From the NCBI GenBank assembly GCA_035252905.1, contig DATFCQ010000332.1, positions 1 through 64,000 of the forward strand: 64,000 nt of DNA. The letters run 5' to 3'. Of this stretch, positions 51,491 through 57,844 are shown one piece after another. Each line of letters opens with the position of its first letter. Positions within the stretch are counted from its first letter, which is position 1. Under the pieces are notes generated by a model. The model was not told the origin of the DNA and searched no databases. It saw only the letters and a program-made list of their open reading frames with translations. This stretch comes from AP-15 sp035252905. Lineage in GTDB: Bacteria; Pseudomonadota; Alphaproteobacteria; ATCC43930; CGMCC-115725. Both the position numbers and the translations under genes were made by a program.

Positions 51491-51976
51491 ATGCGGGGCA
51501 TGCTTCTGGCGGGCACGGCGCTACTGTTGGGGCTGGGCGCAGGTGCCGCGTTGGCCGGCGGGGCCGGCCCGCCGCCTCTGGATCACAAACAGGTGGCGTT
51601 CGGAAGAACGGTCTATAAGGAGTATTGCGCATCCTGCCATGGGCCTCATGGCGAAGGTCAGCCGAACTGGCAGGAGCCGAACGCCCAAGGAGATATGCCG
51701 GCCCCGCCCCATAACGCGACAGGCCACACCTGGAAGCATGCCGACTCCATGCTGTATCGGATCGTGGCCGGGGGCTGGCGCGACCCCTTCAACAAGAGCC
51801 GGCAGCTCACCATGCCGAGCTTCGGTGATCAGCTGACGCCCGCGCAGATCCGGGCGGTTATCACCTACCTGAAGACTTTATGGACGCCGGAGGAACGAAA
51901 GTTCCAGTGGGAGGAGACGGAGGTTCGAGGTGGCTTTCCTTCCTCAAGCGCTGCGTCTCATCAACCTGGTGACTGA
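51491..51976 (+). CDS. Periplasmic c-type cytochrome
   Basis: A 161-residue class I cytochrome c: signal peptide ending A-L-A-G-G, one haem site C-A-S-C-H-G-P-H-G-E-G (near 46-50), and the loop L-T-M-P-S-F-G-D carrying the probable distal Met. The C-terminus has a helix R-A-V-I-T-Y-L-K-T-L-W. It likely shuttles electrons in the copper-oxidase set. ATG 51491 is four bases after the propeller stop. Confidence 0.9.
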   Translation: MRGMLLAGTALLLGLGAGAALAGGAGPPPLDHKQVAFGRTVYKEYCASCHGPHGEGQPNWQEPNAQGDMPAPPHNATGHTWKHADSMLYRIVAGGWRDPFNKSRQLTMPSFGDQLTPAQIRAVITYLKTLWTPEERKFQWEETEVRGGFPSSSAASHQPGD

Positions 51977-52065
51977 GAGAGCACAGATGGTCCCCAGTGA
52001 GCCTTTCGGCTGCCCGGCGAGTGGGCCGCGCTACGGCGCGCTAAGGATTTCAAGGAGAACACGCG

Positions 52066-52614
52066 ATGAAACGAGGTTTGATAACGGTTTTCGCGCTCCT
52101 GGCGATAATCGTCGCGGGGCCGTCCTTGGCGGCCCCGGCAGTCACGGCGAGCGCGGCCGGCAAAGACCTGAAGGCCCGCTTTGCCTATTTGAGCACGCAC
52201 GGCAATTCCAACTGCTCGCAATCCTTTATGGACTCGATCGCGTCGATGCCGCCCGGCGCGCGCCTGCAAGGTTCGTGCTGCAACCCGATGGTTCTGCAGC
52301 GCTACATCAAGCAGGTCGAAGGCCTCAAGAGATACGCGAATGTGCCGGAGATACCGCCCGATCCCTACAACATCGAGGCCGGCCTCGCGCGGAAGATGAT
52401 GGCCGCCTACGACGTAAAACTCACCCCGAAGCAGCAGGCAGCCTACGCCTATGCGATGCAGCATTCCGAGGAAAAGGGACCATGCTGCTGCAAGTGCTGG
52501 CGCTGGCATGCCTATGGCGGGCTCGCGAAGCTCCTGATCCGCAGCCGCGGCTTCACCGGCCCGCAGGTCACCGAGGTGTGGAACCTGTCGGACGGCTGCG
52601 GCGGCAACGGGTGA
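52066..52614 (+). CDS. Secreted Cys-rich protein resembling the PCYCGC family
   Basis: A 182-residue exported protein (signal ending S-L-A-A). Two cysteine groups stand out: S-C-C-N-P and, later, G-P-C-C-C-K-C-W-R-W-H-A-Y-G-G-L-A-K, then V-W-N-L-S-D-G-C-G-G. The layout (P-C-x-C-x-C before a helical end and a W-D/N-L-S-D-G-C-G) recalls secreted proteins with a PCYCGC motif, of unknown function. Nine Cys in 182 residues suggest metal binding. AAGGAG precedes ATG 52066. Confidence 0.65.
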   Translation: MKRGLITVFALLAIIVAGPSLAAPAVTASAAGKDLKARFAYLSTHGNSNCSQSFMDSIASMPPGARLQGSCCNPMVLQRYIKQVEGLKRYANVPEIPPDPYNIEAGLARKMMAAYDVKLTPKQQAAYAYAMQHSEEKGPCCCKCWRWHAYGGLAKLLIRSRGFTGPQVTEVWNLSDGCGGNG

Positions 52615-52656
52615 CCGGCGATTGTCGCGCCGAATAACCCAGAAACAGGAGGTTAC

Positions 52657-53130
52657 ATGGACGTCCAGACGATCGATCGCGAATACGAGCAATTGCAGGC
52701 TCAGGCACAGGAGACGATCGGCAAGCTCCAGACGCTGGCTGACAAGCTTCGAGCCGCCAATCTGGCGGGCAACCCGGACGCCCGCGAATGGATGCTCGAT
52801 CGCAAGGAGATCACGCTCGCCGTCCGGGAAGAGCAGGATCAGGTCGGCGCGTTGTTGCAGGCGCTGCACGGTTTCGTCACGCGCCAGGCGGAACAGATGG
52901 GCTCGGTGCCGCAGACTGCGCCGGCGTCAGGCCCGTGGAGCGGACAGCCGCAATCCCCGCCGGGCAGCTCTTATCCGCTGCAACCGAGTGCCGGGGGCGG
53001 CGGCATGTTCGGCAGTTTCCTGAACTCCGGGTTCGGCCGTGCGGCGGCGGCGGGCGCCGGCTTCGGGATTGGCGACACGGTGATCAGCCGGCTTTTTGGC
53101 GGATGCGGCGGCTGCTGGCGCAATGCCTGA
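52657..53130 (+). CDS. Coiled-coil protein with glycine-rich C-terminus, unknown
   Basis: A 157-residue protein without signal. Residues about 5-75 form a helical coiled coil (Y-E-Q-L-Q-A-Q-A-Q-E, then E-E-Q-D-Q-V-G-A-L-L-Q-A-L-H), followed by a Pro/Ser linker and a Gly-zipper-like end G-G-G-M-F-G-S-F-L with G-G-C-G-G-C-W at the tail. The arrangement resembles DUF2076-type proteins. It overlaps the start of the flavoprotein gene by eight bases. The Cys pair at the tail could bind metal or a redox partner. Confidence 0.6.
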   Translation: MDVQTIDREYEQLQAQAQETIGKLQTLADKLRAANLAGNPDAREWMLDRKEITLAVREEQDQVGALLQALHGFVTRQAEQMGSVPQTAPASGPWSGQPQSPPGSSYPLQPSAGGGGMFGSFLNSGFGRAAAAGAGFGIGDTVISRLFGGCGGCWRNA

Positions 53131-54097
53131 CGCCCCGCTCGATTGCCTTGTCATCGGTGGCGGACCGGCCGGCCTCACGGCGGCGATCTATCTGGCCCGG
53201 TTTCGCCGGCGCTTTCAGGTGGTGGACAACGGCGCCAGCCGCGCGGCTCTGATCCCGACCTCGCACAATCATGCCGGCTTTCCGGAGGGTATACACGGCC
53301 CCACGCTTCTCGAGCGCATGGGGGCTCAGGCCCGCAAATACGGCGCTCCCATCATCTCGGGAACCATTAACAGCCTGGAGCGGCGTACTGACGGCATGTT
53401 CGCAGCGAGGCTGGGTGAAGACCGGCTGATAAGCCGGACGGTCCTTCTGGCAACCGGCGTCATTGACAGGGAGCCTGAGCTGCCGGGCCTGACTGGCGTC
53501 ATCCAGCGCGGTCTGGTCCGGCACTGCGGGATTTGCGACGGCTATGAGGTGACGGACCGCAAGGTCGGCATCCTCGGGCATGGCGACAGCGGGCTTCACG
53601 AGGCGCTCTTTTTGAAAACTTATACCTCCAATCTGACGCTGCTCTCGCTTGGCGCCCCATTGGGGCTTTCGGAGGATGAGCATCGGAGTGCAACCGCAGC
53701 CGGTATCATCCTGATGGAAGAGCCGGTTGTCTCCGTCGCCGTCGAGGGCGATCGGATCGGCGCCATTACGCTGCGCAGCGGCGCCTCCCACACGTTCGAT
53801 GCGCTCTACTCGGCCCTCGGCAGCGATGCGCGCTCCGATCTCGCACGCCAGGTAGGGGCTGTGCTGGACGCCAGAGGTTGCATTGCGACCGACGAGCACC
53901 AGCGGACTTCGGTTGACGCTCTTTTCGCGGCCGGGGATGTCGTCCGCAGTTTGGACCAGATCAGCGTCGCGATGGGCGAGGCCGCGATCGCCGCCACGGC
54001 GATCCACAACCGTCTGCGTGGCGTACCGGCGCCCGCTTCGCCGATCGACGAGGTCCTTTCATTCTCTCCCGAATATGCGGGCCATGGGAAGGAATGA
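53123..54097 (+). CDS. NAD(P)/FAD-dependent oxidoreductase, thioredoxin-reductase-like
   Basis: A 324-residue flavoprotein. It has the FAD dinucleotide fold G-G-G-P-A-G-L-T-A-A, a second nucleotide motif G-I-L-G-H-G-D-S-G, the redox site R-H-C-G-I-C-D-G-Y-E-V, and the late D-A-L-F-A-A-G-D-V-V FAD-binding block. It matches low-molecular thioredoxin reductase-like enzymes. A role in reducing a thiol partner or a metal site in this copper set is inferred. ATG 53123 lies inside the previous gene end. Confidence 0.88.
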   Translation: MPDAPLDCLVIGGGPAGLTAAIYLARFRRRFQVVDNGASRAALIPTSHNHAGFPEGIHGPTLLERMGAQARKYGAPIISGTINSLERRTDGMFAARLGEDRLISRTVLLATGVIDREPELPGLTGVIQRGLVRHCGICDGYEVTDRKVGILGHGDSGLHEALFLKTYTSNLTLLSLGAPLGLSEDEHRSATAAGIILMEEPVVSVAVEGDRIGAITLRSGASHTFDALYSALGSDARSDLARQVGAVLDARGCIATDEHQRTSVDALFAAGDVVRSLDQISVAMGEAAIAATAIHNRLRGVPAPASPIDEVLSFSPEYAGHGKE

Positions 54098-54442
54098 CCG
54101 TTGCCGGACGCCGGAGCGCCATGAAGCCCTGTCGCCCGGCAGCCCCAGCTCAAATCCCATGTCGCAGAGCGCTGTAGCGTACAGCATCACAGTGGCTTCG
54201 CCGTGCGCTGCCCAACCGATTATATGCGGGCCGGCATGGATGCGGTGCCGCGCCGCGGCGGTCCAATGTATCATGGCCGGCGATTCTGGTCGCCGAACCG
54301 CTTGGCCGCCGGCGCATCACGCATTGCCCTGACGCCGTTCGGAGTGCGCGCAATGGGCGATGCCCGCCAATCGAGCCGAGCGGCAGGCTGCCGCGAACAT
54401 GCCAACGCTCCGCACCTCACCCGATAAACGAAAAGGAAAGCG
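54098..54442 (+). other. 345-base gap between flavoprotein and small membrane protein
   Basis: No frame is convincing. An AAAAGGAAAG ribosome site at 54430-54439 belongs to the small protein that starts at 54443. No strong hairpin was identified. Confidence 0.35.
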
Positions 54443-54583
54443 ATGGGCGCCAATATGATGAACGGCTGGGGGTGGGCCATGATGGCGGCGGGCGCCGTGG
54501 TATGGCTGTTGCTCGTCGTTCTGCTCGTTCTCGCGATTGTCGCCTTGGCCAAGTACATTTTCTCCAGGCGGCAGCGTGATTGA
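54443..54583 (+). CDS. 46-residue single-helix membrane protein
   Basis: A short frame with a good ribosome site (AAAGGAAAG) reads M-G-A-N-M-M-N-G-W-G-W-A-M-M, then a Val/Leu helix, then A-L-A-K-Y-I-F-S-R-R-Q-R-D. Its plan (Met/Trp-rich start, one helix, A-L-x-K-Y-x-F, basic tail) matches the peptide between cusA and the protease gene. It stands after the flavoprotein and before the ZIP gene. Repetition of the plan in two copper loci supports it as real; function unknown. Confidence 0.65.
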   Translation: MGANMMNGWGWAMMAAGAVVWLLLVVLLVLAIVALAKYIFSRRQRD

Positions 54584-54773
54584 CTCGTCGAAGATTGCGC
54601 CGGCGAGGGGAATTGCTCGGCCGAAGCTCGCACCAGGTCCGATATGCCCGGGTTCGGGATGGGCAGATCCAACCGGGGGTGGGGCACTCGACAGGAGCCA
54701 GCGGCCGGGGATCCCGCCAATGCCGCCATCGAGCCGGCAATGACCATGCCACCGGCGGCCCAGGTCTGCGAGC

Positions 54774-55454
54774 ATGTGGCTCTATGCCTTCATTCCCGCC
54801 GCCGTAGCGACCGCCGGCGCCGTCTACACCGTCCTCCGGCCGCCCAGCGACAAAACGGTGGGCGCCGTCCAGCACTTCGCGGCCGGGGTCATCTTCTACG
54901 CGGCAGCCGGGGAGCTGCTGCCCGACGCCACGCGCCACGGACTGATCTGGCCCATTATTGCTGGAGGGGCGGTCGGCATCCTCGCGATGCTGCTGCTGCG
55001 GCATGGCGCCGAGAAGGTTCGCGGCCCGGCGGGGCTTGCGGGCGCCTCCGCCATCGACGCGCTGATCGACGGGCTTGTGCTCGGTCTCGGGTTTATGGCC
55101 GGCCAGCACCAGGGGGTATTGCTGGCGATCGCCCTCGCCATCGAGTTCCTGTTTCTCGGCCTGTCGCTTGCGGCCGCCTTTGGCCAGGGAAGCTCCCGCT
55201 GGCTCGTCATCGGCACAACGGCGGGCATCGCGTTGATGGTGCCGCTCGGGGCGCTGATCGCGAAGCCGATCGGCGCGCTGCCGGCGTCGTACAGGACGGC
55301 CGCGTTCGCCTTCGGCCTGATCGCGCTCCTTTATCTCGTCACCGAGGAATTGCTCGTCGAGGCCCATGAGAAACCGGAAACCGCCTGGGGCGCGGCATTG
55401 TTCTTCGTCGGTTTCCTGGCTCTCACCGTGCTCGATCAGCTCCTCGACAAGTGA
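54774..55454 (+). CDS. ZIP-family metal transporter
   Basis: A 226-residue membrane protein with about seven to eight helices. ZIP landmarks are H-F-A-A-G-V-I-F-Y-A-A-A-G-E-L-L-P-D and S-A-I-D-A-L-I-D-G-L-V-L-G-L-G-F. The usual His-rich loop and H-N-x-x-E of classical ZIPs are replaced by D-A-L-I-D, so metal preference may differ. ZIP proteins bring divalent metals into the cytoplasm. It is convergent with the CDF gene, whose stop is 10 bases away. Confidence 0.82.
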   Translation: MWLYAFIPAAVATAGAVYTVLRPPSDKTVGAVQHFAAGVIFYAAAGELLPDATRHGLIWPIIAGGAVGILAMLLLRHGAEKVRGPAGLAGASAIDALIDGLVLGLGFMAGQHQGVLLAIALAIEFLFLGLSLAAAFGQGSSRWLVIGTTAGIALMVPLGALIAKPIGALPASYRTAAFAFGLIALLYLVTEELLVEAHEKPETAWGAALFFVGFLALTVLDQLLDK

Positions 55455-55463
55455 AAGGCAGAT

Positions 55464-56408
55464 TCAGACCACGTGCTCGGGGGCGAGCGCGCAGGTGACC
55501 TCCTCACTCGTCTCGATCTGCACGGTCGCGTGCCGGATGCCGAACCGGTTCCGGAGTTCACTCATGATGCGCAGCACGAATTCGTCACCGGGATGACCGC
55601 TCGGCATTACGAGATGGCAGGTCAGCGCCGTCTCTGTCGTGCTCATGGCCCAGATGTGGAGGTCGTGGACATGACTGACGCCCGGCAGCCGTTCAAAAAA
55701 CTCGTGCACTTCGGCCGGCTCGATGCCGGGAGGAACCGCCGCAAGCGACATATTGACGGAATCGCGCAGCAGCCCCCAGGTGCCCCAGACGATAGTGGCG
55801 GCGATGACCAGGCTGACGGCGGGGTCAAGCCGGAGCCATCCGGTGACGAGGATGGCGATCCCGGCCAGCACCACGCCTAGCGAGATGGCTGCATCGGCGG
55901 CCATGTGCAGGAATGCACCCTTGATGTTGATGTCGCCTTTTCGGCCCGACGCGAAAAGCCAGGCGGTTGCGCCGTTGATCAGAATGCCGATGGCGGCGAC
56001 GATGATGACGGCCTTACCGGCCACGGGTTCCGGGGCGGCGAGCCGCCGGGCCGCTTCGAGCAGGATGGCGCCCATGGCGACGAGCAGCACGACCGCGTTG
56101 ACCAGCGCCGCCAGGATCGACGAGCTGCGGAGCCCGTAAGTGTAACGCGCCGTCGGGCGCCGCTGCGACAGCACGGCGGCGCCCCAGGCCACGGCAAGGC
56201 CGAGCACGTCGCCCAGATTGTGCCCGGCGTCGGCGAGCAGCGCCATTGAGTGGCCAAGGACCCCGAACGCGGCCTCGACGGCGACGAAGCCGGTGTTGAG
56301 GGCAATCCCGAGCGCAAAGGCCGAGCCAAAGCTGCGCGGCGCATGACCGTGCGCATGCCCGCCGTGGCCATGCCCATGATGATGATCATGATTGCGAGAA
56401 TGGAGCAT
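55464..56408 (-). CDS. CzcD-type CDF metal exporter with His-rich N-terminus
   Basis: A 314-residue CDF antiporter. It starts with a His/Gly-rich segment (H-D-H-H-H-G-H-G-H-G-G-H-A-H-G-H) and has six helices with A-D-A-G-H-N-L-G-D-V in helix 2 and H-M-A-A-D-A-A-I-S in helix 5. The cytoplasmic domain contains H-V-H-D-L-H-I-W-A-M-S. The H-N-L-G-D/H-x-x-x-D set is typical of Zn/Cd/Co exporters. ATG 56408 gives a normal start; it lies four bases behind the neighbouring cation transporter gene. Confidence 0.9.
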   Translation of the reverse strand: MLHSRNHDHHHGHGHGGHAHGHAPRSFGSAFALGIALNTGFVAVEAAFGVLGHSMALLADAGHNLGDVLGLAVAWGAAVLSQRRPTARYTYGLRSSSILAALVNAVVLLVAMGAILLEAARRLAAPEPVAGKAVIIVAAIGILINGATAWLFASGRKGDINIKGAFLHMAADAAISLGVVLAGIAILVTGWLRLDPAVSLVIAATIVWGTWGLLRDSVNMSLAAVPPGIEPAEVHEFFERLPGVSHVHDLHIWAMSTTETALTCHLVMPSGHPGDEFVLRIMSELRNRFGIRHATVQIETSEEVTCALAPEHVV

Positions 56409-56412
56409 GGCG

Positions 56413-57081
56413 TCACGTCCTGTGCACGGAAAGATACCGTTCCCTGGCGGCAATGGCCGTCGCGGAGCCGCGCATCTCGCGCAGCGCCAGGCGGATGACG
56501 CGGACAGCCGAGGAGAGGCCGAGCCAGGCGATCACGGCGGCGACCGCGATGTCCGGCCACGGCGTGCCGGAGGCCCAGACCCCCGCGCCGGCGGCGATGA
56601 CGGCGAGGTTCACGAGGCAGTCGTTGCGCGTGCACAGCCAGACCGACAGCGCCTGGCTGTCGCCGCGCCGGTAGCGGTAGAGCAGCGCCGCGACGGCGAG
56701 ATTGGCCGCGAGGGCGACGAAGCCGATCGTGCTCATGACCTCGGCTTTCGGTACGGTCGCGGAGATCGCATGGTCGATCGTGCTCCCGGCCACCCATGCT
56801 CCGAAGGCGCCCATCACGCCACCCTTGACGAGCGCCGCCGAAGCGCGCCAGCGCAGCGCCATGCCGAAGACCGCGAGCGCAAGACCGTAATTCGCCGCGT
56901 CCCCAAGAAAGTCGAGCGCGTCGGCGCGCAGGCTCACGCTTGCGGAGAGCAGGCTCGCGGCGATCTCGACGGCGAACATCGCGAGATTGATGCCGAGCGC
57001 CACCCACAGAACGCGACGGTAGCGGTCGTCCGGCGGCGATGCCGCGGCGGAGCAATCGCGATTGCAGCAGCTTGCACTCAT
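56413..57081 (-). CDS. Short CDF-like cation transporter
   Basis: A 222-residue membrane protein with six helices but no C-terminal cytoplasmic domain. Metal-site residues appear in R-A-D-A-L-D-F-L-G-D-A-A-N-Y (helix 2) and T-R-N-D-C-L-V-N-L-A (helix 5). An N-terminal S-C-C-N-R-D-C group is also present. The short CDF-type cation transporter family is known to accompany MerR-regulated metal loci. It is the first gene behind the MerR-type promoter and is likely cotranscribed with the longer CDF gene. Confidence 0.82.
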   Translation of the reverse strand: MSASCCNRDCSAAASPPDDRYRRVLWVALGINLAMFAVEIAASLLSASVSLRADALDFLGDAANYGLALAVFGMALRWRASAALVKGGVMGAFGAWVAGSTIDHAISATVPKAEVMSTIGFVALAANLAVAALLYRYRRGDSQALSVWLCTRNDCLVNLAVIAAGAGVWASGTPWPDIAVAAVIAWLGLSSAVRVIRLALREMRGSATAIAARERYLSVHRT

Positions 57082-57117
57082 ATCGATCCTGACCCAAAGG
57101 ATCCGGCCATGCCGGTT

Positions 57118-57148
57118 AAGATGGACCTTGCAGCGACTACAAGGTCAA
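57118..57148 (-). promoter_or_regulatory. MerR-type promoter and operator of the CDF genes
   Basis: On the minus strand a TTGACC -35 box (57143-57148) and a CATCTT -10 box (57118-57123) are 19 bases apart, the overlong spacing of MerR-activated promoters. Between them lies a perfect dyad, GACCTTG-N9-CAAGGTC (57124-57146). The sequence resembles ZntR/CadR/PbrR target promoters. It drives the two CDF-type genes leftward, and the regulator lies divergently five bases away. Confidence 0.85.
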
Positions 57149-57152
57149 GAGC

Positions 57153-57587
57153 ATGGCCAGAAAACCGGGGATCACGATCGGCGGGCTTGCCAAGGCAACC
57201 GGGACGCAGGCCGAGACCATCCGCTATTACGAGCGGATCGGCCTGCTTCCCGCGCCGGGACGAAGCTCCGGAAATTATCGCCTATACGGCGCAAAGGATG
57301 CCGAACGGCTCGCTTTTGTCAGGCGGAGCCGGGATCTGGGCTTCGGCATCGAGGACATCAGGGCGCTGTTGGCGCTCGCTGAAAAGGGGGACCGGGACTG
57401 CGGCGAAGTGGACGCCATCGCCCGCGATCACCTCGCGGATGTGGAACGGAAAATCACTGACCTCGAACGCCTTGCCCGAGAACTGCGTCGCCTCATCAGG
57501 CAGTGCCACGGCGGCAGGATCTCAGAATGCCGCATCATCGAAGCGCTTGCGCCGCCGGGCAGTCATCTGCTTGCGGACAGCGGGTAG
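57153..57587 (+). CDS. MerR-family divalent-metal activator (ZntR/CadR/PbrR-like)
   Basis: A 144-residue MerR protein with the helix-turn-helix I-G-G-L-A-K-A-T-G-T-Q-A-E-T-I-R-Y-Y-E-R. Metal ligands are likely Cys83, Cys118, His119 and Cys126; Cys83 in the dimer helix marks divalent (Zn/Cd/Pb/Hg) sensors rather than CueR. The Cys118-Cys126 spacing of 8 is between CadR (7) and MerR (9). It would activate the divergent CDF pair by untwisting the 19-base-spacer promoter. ATG 57153. Confidence 0.88.
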   Translation: MARKPGITIGGLAKATGTQAETIRYYERIGLLPAPGRSSGNYRLYGAKDAERLAFVRRSRDLGFGIEDIRALLALAEKGDRDCGEVDAIARDHLADVERKITDLERLARELRRLIRQCHGGRISECRIIEALAPPGSHLLADSG

Positions 57588-57844
57588 CAGCCGGGAGCTC
57601 GCTGGCAGCAACAGCGCCGATCTGACCTGCCCCCAGAGCGCGAGCAGTGTCACCCGGTCGCCAGAGTTAAGCGCGCGATCGCGGGAGGCGGCTTTGTGCC
57701 GCTCGATCCGGCCGCCGCGGCCCATCTCGACAAGGTCCCGGCGGGCCCCGGCCGTTCATCACGGCTCGGCCGTCCTCGTGACCGCGGCGGGTGCCAGGCG
57801 GATCAGATGTTCCGCGAGCGGATCTTCGGCATCGGGTGGGCTGG
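57588..57844 (+). other. Stretch behind merR-like gene, possible degraded gene end
   Basis: No intact gene. A plus-strand frame ends in A-D-Q-M-F-R-E-R-I-F-G-I-G-W-A-G before a TAG at 57847-57849 and could be the frayed end of an efflux adaptor, but the match is too short to claim. Confidence 0.25.
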
